A DNA stretch of 64,000 bases, from the NCBI RefSeq assembly GCF_009826895.1, contig NZ_WUMV01000007.1, forward strand, positions 1-64,000. Reading direction: 5' to 3'. The notes below the pieces were generated by a model. That model was given only the letters and a program-made list of their open reading frames with translations, did no database searches and was not told where the DNA came from. Source of the stretch: Stappia sediminis. GTDB lineage: Bacteria > Pseudomonadota > Alphaproteobacteria > Rhizobiales > Stappiaceae. Below, in pieces: positions 38,475 through 47,852 of the stretch (the first letter of the stretch is position 1; every line of letters starts with the position of its first letter). Both the position numbers and the translations under genes were made by a program.

Positions 38475-39818
38475 TCACTGGCCGGCAAGGGTCATCCCCG
38501 TAATCAGAATGCTGGGCGCGGCCACCGAATAGCGGTCATCGAGGTCCGATGCCGGCTCAAGGCGCGCGAACATGTCCTTCAGGTTTCCGGCAATCGTGAT
38601 CTCGCTCACCGGATAGGCGATCTCGCCGTTTTCGACCCAGAACCCGGATGCGCCCCGCGAATAGTCACCGGTTATCCCGTTCACGCCGTGTCCGATAAGG
38701 TCGGTGACGAGAAGGCCCTCGCCAAAGTCCTTCATCATTTTCTCGGGCGTTCTGGCGCCGGGATGGAGCGTGAGGTTGGTCGCCCCCGGCGAAGGTCCGG
38801 CCCCTCCCCTCAGCGCCCGTCCGTTGGACGTGAGCCCCATTTCCCTTGCCGTCGCATGATCGAGAAACCAGTGCTTCAGGACACCGCCCTCCACCATGGT
38901 CAAGGGTTTCGCCACGCATCCCTCGCCATCGAATGGCCGCGTCGCAGGCGAGCGCGGCTTTCGCGGATCATCGGTAATGCGAATATTATCGGCGAAAACC
39001 CGGCTGCCCATCGCGTCCTTCAGGAAGCTGGTCTTGCGGGCGATGGCCGCTCCGTTTACGGCACCGGAAAAATGCCCGACCAGCGAGCGCGCCACCCGCG
39101 GCTCGTAAAGCACGTCGCACGTGCGGCTTGAAAGTTTTCGCGGGTTGAGCCGGCGCACCGCCCGCTCGCCAGCGCGTTTGCCGATATCCTCCGCCTTTTC
39201 GAGATCCTCGAAGAAGGTGCGGAAATCGTAGTCGTAGTCGCGCTCCATCGTCGTGCCCTCTCCGGCGACGGCGGTCATCGACAGCCCATGGCGCGATGTG
39301 AGATAGGAGCCGGAAAACCCATGGCTCGTCGCAAGAACGAGGCCCGCAAGCTGCCATGATGCGCTCGCGCCGCCGGATTTCGACACACCTGTAACGTCCA
39401 GCCCCGCGCTTTCGGCGGCAAGTGCCCGCTCCGTCAGCGCCTCGACGGACATCTGCGTGCCGTCAAGCAGTTCGAGGACGGGGAAGTCCCGGACAAGGTC
39501 CTCTTCGGGCGCAAGCCCGGCGTAAGGGTCTTCCGGCGCGACTCTGGCCATGGCGACCGCGCGTTCGGCAAGCTCCTTCGCATCGCCCAGAGTGTTGGCC
39601 GATACGCTCGCCACCCGCCTGCCGACGAAAACGCGAAGGGTGAAATCATCGCCCTCCGCGCGTTCGCTTTCCTCGACCTTGCCTTCGCGCACGTCGACGG
39701 ACAGCGACACCGCCGAAACGGCGACAGCGTCGGCGGCATCCGCGCCTGCCGCCCGAGCAGCTTCAACCAGCTTTCCCGCACGCTCTTCCAGAGCCGATTG
39801 ATCGACCAGTTCGCTCAT
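38475..39818 (-). CDS. pmbA: TldE/PmbA metalloprotease subunit
   Basis: A 447-residue PmbA_TldD-family protein without the HExxxH motif, as expected for the TldE/PmbA partner. Family segments include GLDVTGVSKSGGASAS, RTCDVLYEPRVA and NLTLHPGARTPEKMM, with GHGVNGITGDYSRGASGFW near the C-terminus. With TldD (28.0-29.4 kb) it forms a peptide-trimming protease. AAGGA seven bases before the ATG at 39818 supports the start. It leads the lipid A-side operon. Confidence 0.93.
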   Translation of the reverse strand: MSELVDQSALEERAGKLVEAARAAGADAADAVAVSAVSLSVDVREGKVEESERAEGDDFTLRVFVGRRVASVSANTLGDAKELAERAVAMARVAPEDPYAGLAPEEDLVRDFPVLELLDGTQMSVEALTERALAAESAGLDVTGVSKSGGASASWQLAGLVLATSHGFSGSYLTSRHGLSMTAVAGEGTTMERDYDYDFRTFFEDLEKAEDIGKRAGERAVRRLNPRKLSSRTCDVLYEPRVARSLVGHFSGAVNGAAIARKTSFLKDAMGSRVFADNIRITDDPRKPRSPATRPFDGEGCVAKPLTMVEGGVLKHWFLDHATAREMGLTSNGRALRGGAGPSPGATNLTLHPGARTPEKMMKDFGEGLLVTDLIGHGVNGITGDYSRGASGFWVENGEIAYPVSEITIAGNLKDMFARLEPASDLDDRYSVAAPSILITGMTLAGQ

Positions 39819-40093
39819 GCGCCGTTCCTTTCTTCGTGTCTTGATGTCGTCTTTAGGTAGCCGAAGCTCCGCAGGCAAGGCGTCTGCGCAAACCATCAAC
39901 GGTCCCGTGCCGTTTCCGGAAAAGGTTAACGGCCGGAAATGACGTTTAGTCACATTTCCCTAACCCTCTTTGAAATCAGAGAAATTTAACCTCGTTTGTT
40001 AAGCTGATCCGCACAGGCGGCCCGTATAGTCGGTTTCATCAGAGGCCCGATAAAAACCCCCGATAAGGACCAAGGGCCCGATGGAGAGGCGAA

Positions 40094-40690
40094 TTGAGAC
40101 GTCAAGCAGCTATGCAGGACGCCACCGATCCGGGATCGAGCCTTGTCGATGGGCTCGATCCCCATCGGTTGCCCCACCGGTTCACCGCCAGAAACGAACC
40201 TCTTTCACGATCAGGCGAGAAAACGTCCTTCGAGGTCTATATCGACCGCGATACGGTTGTCATGAAGCGCAAGCTCGCCGGGCTTCCGCTGACCGTGGTT
40301 CTGCCGACGAACACGTTCACCGGCGTTTATGCCCGCGTGACGCCCGGCACAGCGCCGGAAGTGCTCACCGTTTCCATTGGCCTTCACCATCGCGATCCGG
40401 CGCTCTGTGTCGAGCTCATGTCCAGCGAAAGCGTTGAAGCCGCGGCAGGCTACTGGCGCGATTGGGCCGATGCTCTCGATCTTCCTCTGGTTGCCGTCGA
40501 GCCGGACGGCTCCATCGAGATCGTTGCGGAAGCCGGGCCGTCGAAGAGCGTGGAACGGCCGGCCGCGCGCCGCCGGGTCGCGGCACTGACAAACCGCCGT
40601 CCGCGTTTCCTCGTGCGCCGCAAACCGGGCAACCGCTCATATCGCCCGGCCGTATTCGCCGGCGAGCGCGAAATCATCGCCCGCAACTGA
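40094..40690 (+). CDS. DUF6101 family protein
   Basis: A 198-residue cytoplasmic protein that looks like the DUF6101 family of rhizobia. Its core covers residues 45-140 (FEVYIDRDTVVMKRKLAG, VLPTNTFTGVYAR, VELMSSESVEAAAGYWRDWA), followed by a basic tail (RRRVAALTNRRPRFLVRRKPG). The function is unknown. The TTG at 40094 has GGAG seven bases upstream; an ATG at 40112 lacks a ribosome site. The 275-base region upstream, to pmbA, is AT-richer than its surroundings and probably contains both promoters. Confidence 0.75.
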   Translation: MRRQAAMQDATDPGSSLVDGLDPHRLPHRFTARNEPLSRSGEKTSFEVYIDRDTVVMKRKLAGLPLTVVLPTNTFTGVYARVTPGTAPEVLTVSIGLHHRDPALCVELMSSESVEAAAGYWRDWADALDLPLVAVEPDGSIEIVAEAGPSKSVERPAARRRVAALTNRRPRFLVRRKPGNRSYRPAVFAGEREIIARN

Positions 40691-40699
40691 TTCCGGTTT

Positions 40700-41791
40700 T
40701 CAGCCTCCCGCCCCCGCCTGGCGTGCAAAGCGCCATGCCGTCCGGGCCAGGGGGCCAATCTGGCGGATCATCGCCGCCGCATTCTCGTTCGCCGCCGTAC
40801 CATCACGCACGCGCCCTGCGATACCCTGCAGGATCGCGGCGATACGGAAGAAATTATAGGCGAAGTAGAAATCGAGCCGGTCTCGTACGGCAAAGCCAGT
40901 CGCTGCTTCATACCAGCCGATATAGGTATCGAGCGAAGGTATTCCGAGCGCTGCGAGATTCAGCCCTTCGAGAGAACCTATCCCGGACCCGTCAGGCATC
41001 GCGGGCATTTCCCACTGCATGCAGTGATAGGTGAAATCGGCCACGGGATCGCCGAGCGTCGAAAGTTCCCAGTCGAGCACGGCAAGCACGCGCGGCTGGC
41101 CGGTTGCCAGGATCAGGTTGTCGAGCCGGAAATCGCCATGGACGACGCGGGCAGGGTTTTCGGGCGGCAGGTTCTTCGGCAGCCAGTCGATGAGCTTGTC
41201 CATCTCATCGATCTTTTCCGTTTCCGACGCCCGGTACTGTTTCGACCAGCGCGCGACCTGCCGCGCGACATAGCCCTCCGGCTTCCCGAAATCCCCAAGG
41301 CCGATCGCATCCGGCTCATACCGGTGAAGCCTGGCGAGCGTTTCGTTCATCGCGCGGTAGATCGCCGACCGCTCCGTCGTGTCTACACCCGGCACGGACG
41401 GCTCCCATACGATACGCCCGTTCACCTTTTCCATGACGTAGAAGGCTGTGCCGATCACGCCCTCGGCCTCGCACAGAAGGAAGGTTTTCGGCACGGGAAA
41501 ACCCGCAGCGCCCAGCGCCGACATCACCCGGTATTCCCTGTCGATCGCATGTGCGGATGGCAGAAGCTTGCCGGGCGGCTTGCGGCGCAGCACGTAGTCG
41601 CGCCCGGGCGTGGCCACCAGGTAGGTCGGATTTGACTGACCACCCTTGAACTGACGGACTTCAACCGGCCCTTCGAAATCCGCGATTTCGCTTTCCAGAT
41701 ACGATTGCAGCCTTTCCCTGTCGAACGAAAGTGCCGCGGGCACTTCCTTGGTGCCGGAAAAAGCCTCCTGACGGTCGATCCGTCCGCTCAA
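40700..41791 (-). CDS. APH-fold phosphotransferase family protein (ACAD10/11 N-terminal-like)
   Basis: A 363-residue kinase-like protein of the aminoglycoside phosphotransferase superfamily. It resembles the kinase domains linked to acyl-CoA dehydrogenases (FKGGQSNPTYLV, RRKPPGKLLPSAHAIDREYRV, VVHGDFRLDNLIL, LAVLDWELSTLGDPVADF). Such proteins phosphorylate hydroxy-acyl compounds in some systems. The start is TTG, overlapping the upstream hydrolase stop (TTGA), with GGAGG seven bases before it; there is no ATG option nearby. Translation is therefore coupled to the dehalogenase-like gene. Confidence 0.87.
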   Translation of the reverse strand: MSGRIDRQEAFSGTKEVPAALSFDRERLQSYLESEIADFEGPVEVRQFKGGQSNPTYLVATPGRDYVLRRKPPGKLLPSAHAIDREYRVMSALGAAGFPVPKTFLLCEAEGVIGTAFYVMEKVNGRIVWEPSVPGVDTTERSAIYRAMNETLARLHRYEPDAIGLGDFGKPEGYVARQVARWSKQYRASETEKIDEMDKLIDWLPKNLPPENPARVVHGDFRLDNLILATGQPRVLAVLDWELSTLGDPVADFTYHCMQWEMPAMPDGSGIGSLEGLNLAALGIPSLDTYIGWYEAATGFAVRDRLDFYFAYNFFRIAAILQGIAGRVRDGTAANENAAAMIRQIGPLARTAWRFARQAGAGG

Positions 41792-42705
41792 GATACGTCC
41801 TCCATCAGGAAGGGATGCAATGCCTCATAGGTGGCATCCGGATTTTCCTCGACAAGGAAATGGCCCGCATCCACCGCCGCCTCGCGCACATCCTTTGCCC
41901 AGTCGCGCCAGACGTCGCCGGGCGTGCGCTCGCCACCGGCAAAGCCCGCTGCCCCGTAAACGGCAAGAAGCGGGAGGGAAATCTTCCGGCCGGCCTCCCT
42001 GTCGGCCGTATCGTGCTCCATGTCCACCGTCGCGCCTGCGCGGTAGTCCTCGCAAAGCGCATGGATCCTCGCCGGTTCGATGAAGAACGCGCGATAATGC
42101 TCGAGTGCGGCTTCCCCGAAGGGGTCGAGAGAGCGGGCCTTGGTCCAGCCCGCAAGCGTGTGTTCCAGATAGTTGCGCGCATCGCAGGCGATCAGGCGCT
42201 CCGGCAACGGGTGCGGCTGGGCGAGGAACAGCCAGTGATACATGCGCAGGCCGCGCTGCCAGTCCATACGCTGCCAATAATCGTATGTCGTCAGGATATC
42301 GAGAACGGCAACGCGCGTAAGTCGCTCCGGATGATCGAACGCCATGCGGTAGGCGACCCGCCCGCCCCTGTCGTGTCCGGCGATGGCGAATTTGGCATAT
42401 CCCAGCCGTTGCATGACGGAGATCATGTCATTCGCCATGGTCCGCTTGGAATAGGCGTTGTGGCCGCTGTCGCCTGGCGGGGCGGACGATGCGCCGTAAC
42501 CGCGCAGGTCCGCTGCGACGACCGTGAAGTCCTGTGCAAGGCGCGGCGCGAGCGTGTGCCACATAGCGTGGGACTGCGGAAACCCGTGGAGCAGAAGCAG
42601 AGGCGGCCCGTTTCCGCCGATCCGGCAGAAGATTTCCGCACCCTCCACATGCAGGGTTTCTGTCTGGAAGCCGGGAAACAGATCCTTCAGCCTATCGTCT
42701 TGCAT
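41788..42705 (-). CDS. Haloacetate/fluoroacetate dehalogenase-like alpha/beta hydrolase
   Basis: A 305-residue alpha/beta hydrolase closely resembling fluoroacetate dehalogenases (RPA1163 type). All residues known to matter in that enzyme appear at a constant offset: nucleophile D112, R113 and R116 in GHDRGGR; D136 in VLDIL; the halide pocket H157 and W158 in MYHWLFLAQP and Y221 in CEDYRAGA; and general base H282 in DAGHFLVEE. The reaction would be hydrolysis of haloacetate to glycolate. The frame extends to 43017, but MQDDRLKDLF (42705) is the family-like start. It lies 118 bases after purD on the same strand. Confidence 0.85.
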   Translation of the reverse strand: MQDDRLKDLFPGFQTETLHVEGAEIFCRIGGNGPPLLLLHGFPQSHAMWHTLAPRLAQDFTVVAADLRGYGASSAPPGDSGHNAYSKRTMANDMISVMQRLGYAKFAIAGHDRGGRVAYRMAFDHPERLTRVAVLDILTTYDYWQRMDWQRGLRMYHWLFLAQPHPLPERLIACDARNYLEHTLAGWTKARSLDPFGEAALEHYRAFFIEPARIHALCEDYRAGATVDMEHDTADREAGRKISLPLLAVYGAAGFAGGERTPGDVWRDWAKDVREAAVDAGHFLVEENPDATYEALHPFLMEDVS

Positions 42706-42823
42706 TTCCGGGTGCACCTCCCCACCGGGCTTCGCCGACCGATTGCCCGAACCTTCCCGCAAGGATGGAACGGCTCCGCGGACCAGGCAAGTCCGGCAGG
42801 AGCAAGAGAGTGCCTTGTGCGGA

Positions 42824-44104
42824 TCAGTTCTGCTTTTCGCGCTGAATTGCCCGCCAGCCGATATCGGACCGGCAGAACCCTTCCGGCCAGTCGATCTTCT
42901 CGATCGCCGCATAGGCGCGGTCGCGGGCTTCGCCAACGGTTTTCCCGATCGCCGTGACATTGAGCACACGGCCGCCGTCTGCGAGGATACGCTCACCTTC
43001 GCGCCTGGTTCCGGCATGGAAGATTTTCACGCCCTCGGACTGCCCCGCTTCTTCAAGGCCTTTGATCTCGCTGCCCTTTTCGTAAGAACCGGGATAGCCT
43101 TGCGTTGCCATCACAACCGTCAGCGCGACGTCGGAATGCCAACGCGCGCTCATCTTGTCGAGCGTCCCGTCGACCGCCCCCAATATCAGCGTGACGATGT
43201 CGTCCTTCAGCCGCATCATCATGACCTGGCACTCCGGATCGCCGAAACGGATGTTGTATTCGATAAGTTTCGGCCCTTCGTCGGTGATCATCAGCCCGGC
43301 ATATAGGATGCCCTTGAACGGCATGCCGTCCGCCGCCATGGTCCGTACCGTCGGCTCGATGATTTCGCGCATGGTCCGATCCACCAGCGCCTCTGTCATG
43401 ATCGGGGCCGGGGAATATGCGCCCATGCCGCCGGTGTTGGGTCCTTCGTCGCCGTCGAAGGCCCGCTTATGGTCCTGAGCGGTGGTGAGCGGCAACGCCG
43501 TCTCACCGTCGCAGATCACGAAGAAGCTCGCCTCTTCCCCGCTAAGACACTCCTCCACGACCACTTCCGCACCGGCTGCGCCGAACTCACCGCTGAAACA
43601 CTCGTCGATCGCCTGAAGCGCCTCATCGAGCGTGGCTGCGACCGTCACGCCCTTGCCAGCGGCCAGACCATCCGCCTTGACGACGATCGGCGCGCCTTGT
43701 GCCCTGGCATATTCGCGCGCCGAAGCGGCATCGCTGAAACGCCGATATGCCGCCGTTGGTATTTTCGCCCGTGCGCAAAGATCCTTCGTGAATCCCTTGG
43801 AGCCTTCCAGCCGGCTTGCCGCCTTGCCGGGGCCGAACGCCTTTATGCCGGCAACGGCCAGATCGTCTACAACACCCTCGACCAGCGGCGCCTCCGGACC
43901 GACGACGACGAGATCGATTTCCATGTTCTTGCAAAAATCGACCACCGCGCCATGGTCTGCGGGATCAAGCCTTACAACTTCGGCTTCCTCGGCGATTCCG
44001 GGATTGCCCGGCGCGGCGAAAAGTTTGTCCGTGAGCGGCGAATTGGCGATCGCCCAGGCCAGCGCGTGCTCCCGGCCACCAGACCCGATCAGCAGGATGT
44101 TCAT
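42824..44104 (-). CDS. purD: Phosphoribosylamine--glycine ligase
   Basis: A 426-residue ATP-grasp enzyme that joins glycine to phosphoribosylamine in purine synthesis. Family hallmarks are [18 protein letters not shown], the ATP-grasp segments [14 protein letters not shown] and [14 protein letters not shown], and the metal-site [13 protein letters not shown] near residue 287. It is divergent from the diguanylate cyclase gene with a 193-base gap. Confidence 0.97.
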   Translation of the reverse strand: MNILLIGSGGREHALAWAIANSPLTDKLFAAPGNPGIAEEAEVVRLDPADHGAVVDFCKNMEIDLVVVGPEAPLVEGVVDDLAVAGIKAFGPGKAASRLEGSKGFTKDLCARAKIPTAAYRRFSDAASAREYARAQGAPIVVKADGLAAGKGVTVAATLDEALQAIDECFSGEFGAAGAEVVVEECLSGEEASFFVICDGETALPLTTAQDHKRAFDGDEGPNTGGMGAYSPAPIMTEALVDRTMREIIEPTVRTMAADGMPFKGILYAGLMITDEGPKLIEYNIRFGDPECQVMMMRLKDDIVTLILGAVDGTLDKMSARWHSDVALTVVMATQGYPGSYEKGSEIKGLEEAGQSEGVKIFHAGTRREGERILADGGRVLNVTAIGKTVGEARDRAYAAIEKIDWPEGFCRSDIGWRAIQREKQN

Positions 44105-44297
44105 GGAATTCGCCCCCTGATTGCCTGTCGCAGGAGCAACAGAGCATAAAGCCTACCGGGGCGCTCTATCATTTATCGTTCGACCCGTAAACGCAGCTTG
44201 CGACAGCATGCGGCGCATAAGGATTGCCGCATGGTTTTCGTTAAGGAATTTGTCTTACGACTTTCAGGATATTGAATCTTTCCTCAACGGCGGTTTT

Positions 44298-45593
44298 ATG
44301 GAACTCACCAACGCATTTCTCTTGTTCGGCGAAGCATCCCTTTATTTTTTCGTGATGGTGTCGTTGCTGGAAGCCCGGCACAAGATCGGCCTCGGCGTTT
44401 TTTTCTGCGCGCTCGGCGTCATGCATTTCCTCGAAACCTACCTCGCCAGCGTGTTTTACGTGGCGCTGCCCTTCGGCGTGATATCGCCCGGATCTTCCGT
44501 GCTGTTTTCCGGCAAACTGCTGATGATCCTTCTGCTTTACATCAAGGAAGACGCCGCGGTCGTCCGTCAGCCGATCTACGGCCTCTTGATCGGCAATTTC
44601 CTGATCGTCGGCCTCGTCATGATCCTGCGAAATCACGAAACCCTAGCGCTGATCGAAGGCCGCTCACCGAACTTCTCCTTCATCGACGAGATGGGATGGT
44701 TGATGGTCTGGGGCACCACGCTGCTTTTCTTCGATTCCGTCGGGATCATCCTTCTATACGAGCGCCTCGGCGGCTGGTTCCGCCGACACCCGGCATTGCG
44801 CTTCCTTTTGTGCGGGATGGTCATGCTCACATTCGACCAGCTTGGCTTCTACTTTGCGCTTCGCTACGTATCGGGCGCGCCGGTCGACGTGCTTTTCGGC
44901 GGCTGGATCGCGAAAATGGCGGCAGCCATCGTCTATTCGGCTTTCTTCCTGATCTACATGCGTGTCAGCAGAACAACGCTGCCCCAAAGCGAAAGCCTCG
45001 GCACCTCCGATGTATTTCACGTCCTCACGTATCGGGAGCGCTACGAACAGCTTCTGGAGGCCGCCGCGCGCGATCATCTGACAGGCGTCTACGATCGCGG
45101 GCGATACGACGTCGAGGCGCCTCGCGTGATCGACAAGAACATCCGCCGGGGTTATCCGGTCAGCCTCATGGTGATCGACATCGACCGCTTCAAGGAAATC
45201 AACGACACCTTGGGGCATTCGGCAGGCGATGTCGTCCTGAAGGATGTCGCCGAAATTCTTGCAGGCGCGCTGCGCGGCGACGATCACCTGTTTCGCTACG
45301 GTGGCGAGGAGTTTGTGGTGGTTTGCGAGCGCCTGCCGATAGACGGCGCGCTATCCATGGCTAACCGCCTGCGCCGGAGGATCGCCGAAACCGTACACAC
45401 CGAAAGCGGTTCAAACGTCACCGTGAGCATTGGCGTCGCCGCGGGGCCGGATGACGGGCATGCTTTGACATCCTTGTTCAAAACCGCCGATGCGCGGCTT
45501 TACAAGGCCAAGCAGGAGGGCCGCAACCGGGTTTGCGGCAATGACGGGGTCCAACAGGGGCAAATGATCCTGGCGACTCAGCCCGTAACGTGA
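44298..45593 (+). CDS. Membrane diguanylate cyclase (GGDEF)
   Basis: A 431-residue cyclase that makes c-di-GMP. Residues 1-235 hold about seven hydrophobic helices (MELTNAFLLFGEASLYFFVM onward). Residues about 265-425 are a GGDEF domain with an intact GGEEF signature (near residue 335) and an RxxD inhibitory site (RGDD) five residues before it, so it should be active and feedback-inhibited. The frame is open to 44121, but that part has no membrane or domain character; ATG 44298 is preferred though its ribosome site (GGCGG) is modest. Confidence 0.88.
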   Translation: MELTNAFLLFGEASLYFFVMVSLLEARHKIGLGVFFCALGVMHFLETYLASVFYVALPFGVISPGSSVLFSGKLLMILLLYIKEDAAVVRQPIYGLLIGNFLIVGLVMILRNHETLALIEGRSPNFSFIDEMGWLMVWGTTLLFFDSVGIILLYERLGGWFRRHPALRFLLCGMVMLTFDQLGFYFALRYVSGAPVDVLFGGWIAKMAAAIVYSAFFLIYMRVSRTTLPQSESLGTSDVFHVLTYRERYEQLLEAAARDHLTGVYDRGRYDVEAPRVIDKNIRRGYPVSLMVIDIDRFKEINDTLGHSAGDVVLKDVAEILAGALRGDDHLFRYGGEEFVVVCERLPIDGALSMANRLRRRIAETVHTESGSNVTVSIGVAAGPDDGHALTSLFKTADARLYKAKQEGRNRVCGNDGVQQGQMILATQPVT

Positions 45594-45672
45594 CCAGTAT
45601 CGTTCCCCCTTCCGTTCGCGGCCCAAACCTCCTATCACCGGAAGAGATTTGGGTCGCAGGCAAGGACTGAGC

Positions 45673-46596
45673 ATGAACGGACGCGTCGCCGATGCGGTAA
45701 AGGGCCATTGGGTCGACACCCATGCCCCTGAGTGGCTTCGCCCCTACGCCAGGCTCGCGCGTTGGGAGCGGCCGATCGGCTGGTGGCTTCTTCTTTGGCC
45801 GTGCTGGTGGTCGGCAGGCCTTGCCGCCGTCGCAAGCGAGAGCGCATTTCCCAATCCCGTGCATCTGGTCTTGTTCCTGATCGGCGCGGTCGCCATGCGC
45901 GGGGCCGGCTGCACCTACAACGATCTTGTCGATCAGGATATCGACTTAAAAGTCGCGCGCACGCGCTCCCGCCCGATCCCCTCCGGCCAGGTGACGCCGC
46001 TGCAGGCGAAAGTGTTTCTGATCCTCCAGGCGCTCGTCGGCCTTGCGGTACTGCTGAGCTTCAACCGTTTCACGATCGTTCTCGGGCTCGTGTCCCTGCT
46101 TCCGGTCGCGATCTATCCGTTCATGAAGAGGATCACCAACTGGCCGCAGCTCTTCCTGGGATTTGCCTTTTCCTGGGGCGCACTGATGGGCTGGGCGGCA
46201 GTCTTCGGCAGCCTCGACTGGACGCCGATCCTGCTTTACCTCGGCGGGATATTGTGGACGATCGGCTACGATACGATCTACGCCCATCAGGACAAGGAAG
46301 ACGACGCGCTCGTCGGCGTGAAATCGACGGCGCGCCTTTTCGGCGAGCGGACGAAACCCGCACTGGTGCTTCTTTACACCGGGGCAACGGCGCTTTTCGC
46401 GGCAGCCGCCTCACTGGCCGACGCCGGCCCCGCCGCATTCGCCGGGATCGCCCTGGGGGCCATCCATCTGTTCTGGCAGATTATTCGGCTGGAAATCGAC
46501 GATCCCGACCAGTGCCTTAAGCTATTCCGCTCCAACACCCGTTATGGCTGGATCGTTTTTGCCGGATATGTGGCGGATGCGCTGATTTCCGCCTAG
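45673..46596 (+). CDS. ubiA: 4-hydroxybenzoate octaprenyltransferase
   Basis: A 307-residue membrane prenyltransferase for ubiquinone synthesis. The first Asp-rich motif is NDLVDQDIDLKVARTRSRP near residue 83, and the second is YDTIYAHQDKEDDALVGVKS near residue 205. It has eight or nine helices. AAGGA six bases before the ATG at 45673 decides the start. It lies 79 bases downstream of the cyclase gene. Confidence 0.95.
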   Translation: MNGRVADAVKGHWVDTHAPEWLRPYARLARWERPIGWWLLLWPCWWSAGLAAVASESAFPNPVHLVLFLIGAVAMRGAGCTYNDLVDQDIDLKVARTRSRPIPSGQVTPLQAKVFLILQALVGLAVLLSFNRFTIVLGLVSLLPVAIYPFMKRITNWPQLFLGFAFSWGALMGWAAVFGSLDWTPILLYLGGILWTIGYDTIYAHQDKEDDALVGVKSTARLFGERTKPALVLLYTGATALFAAAASLADAGPAAFAGIALGAIHLFWQIIRLEIDDPDQCLKLFRSNTRYGWIVFAGYVADALISA

Positions 46597-46705
46597 TCGA
46601 TACGATGCGACGAAATTCCTTCTTGCTCCTTCTTCGAATTTCCTCTTCGTAATCTTTGCGCTATTACGCAAACTCTGAAGAGGTTATCGGGGAAGGCGGA
46701 GAAAC

Positions 46706-47836
46706 ATGAGCGAAGCGTTCTCGACGGAATTTTCGCGCGAAACACCCTCTAATTCTTCAGAAGAGAAGACAAAAGGCGGAATCTCCGCGCAATCGCGCCG
46801 CCATCTTCAAATGCGCAAGCAGGCAATGCGAGAACATCCCCAGCTTCGCGAGCTTGCCGGCGCCGAACCGCGCACTGCCTTGGCGTTGCCCATCCTTCTC
46901 GCCCTTCACTGGAGCGTGGCATGGGCCGTATCCGACACGAATCTTCTGATCGTTTTCCTGGCCGCATTCATCCCGGGTCAGATCATCATCCACGCGACCG
47001 GTGCTCTCGTGCACGAAACAGCCCACAAGCTCATCTTCCGCGGGCCCCGGACAAAACTGGCCTTCGATCTAGGGCTTGAGACGATCCTCACTTCCTTCGG
47101 CAAGCAACTTACTTATCAGCACGAGCATATATCGAGCCACCATCCCTACATCGGCGACTATGAGCGGGACTACGAATACGAGGATCTCTGTGCCTTCAAA
47201 GCCCGCACGATGCTGATTGATGGAAGTCCGCGGCTTGCGCGCTTCATGACGGGCGCAACCCTGTTCGTCCATCTGCTCCCCTTCGGCTTCATAATCAGCG
47301 ACGAGATTTTCCCTCGCGCCTACCAGCGCCTGACGGGGCGCGTTGCGAAGGATCGCGAGCGTCACATTCCCTCCACCAAGGCGCCTTTCTGGCAGAAAAG
47401 ACTGTTTATTGCGTGGTCGATCGGCACAAACATCATCATTTTCGCCCTGTTCGGCTTCTGGGGCTGGCTCTATCATGTCTGGGCCCTGTCGCTGTTCCTC
47501 GGCAAGTTCGGGATCACGAACCTCGGCCAGTCGCTCAGCGAGCACGCAGGCAACGATAACGAAACACCTACCCGCTCAACCTATGGACCGATCAACTGGA
47601 TCCTGTTCAACACCGGTTATCACAACGAACATCACACTTTCCCCAATGTCGCTTGGACGAGACTGCCGGCCCTGCACGACGCGGCGCCGGATGTTTTTCA
47701 TTCGCGCGCGCAAAAATCCTACTTCGGTTACTGGTGGGATCACGTAAAAGGCGACTTCAAGACCTCGCGGGTCAGCCCGCTTCAAGCGATGGATCAAAGC
47801 CGCAGATGCCCGGCATCGGGGCAAGAGGAAACCTGA
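46706..47836 (+). CDS. Fatty acid desaturase of the sphingolipid delta-4 desaturase (DES) type
   Basis: A 376-residue membrane di-iron desaturase. Its three histidine boxes are HETAH (residues 104-108), HEHISSHH, and HNEHH in FNTGYHNEHHTFPN. The N-terminal region (RRHLQMRKQAMREHPQLREL) and the segment YGPINWILFNTGYHNEHHTF align by eye with eukaryotic dihydroceramide desaturases ([35 protein letters not shown]). Substrate is unproven: a sphingoid base or another lipid. The patatin gene begins 17 bases later, so the two are likely co-expressed. Confidence 0.85.
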   Translation: MSEAFSTEFSRETPSNSSEEKTKGGISAQSRRHLQMRKQAMREHPQLRELAGAEPRTALALPILLALHWSVAWAVSDTNLLIVFLAAFIPGQIIIHATGALVHETAHKLIFRGPRTKLAFDLGLETILTSFGKQLTYQHEHISSHHPYIGDYERDYEYEDLCAFKARTMLIDGSPRLARFMTGATLFVHLLPFGFIISDEIFPRAYQRLTGRVAKDRERHIPSTKAPFWQKRLFIAWSIGTNIIIFALFGFWGWLYHVWALSLFLGKFGITNLGQSLSEHAGNDNETPTRSTYGPINWILFNTGYHNEHHTFPNVAWTRLPALHDAAPDVFHSRAQKSYFGYWWDHVKGDFKTSRVSPLQAMDQSRRCPASGQEET

Positions 47837-47852
47837 AAGAGAGCTTGCGAAA

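Noticed and set aside
39986-40002. TTAA-N9-TTAA, considered as a CtrA site
   Set aside because: The CtrA consensus needs a 7-base spacer; the 9-base spacing here does not fit.
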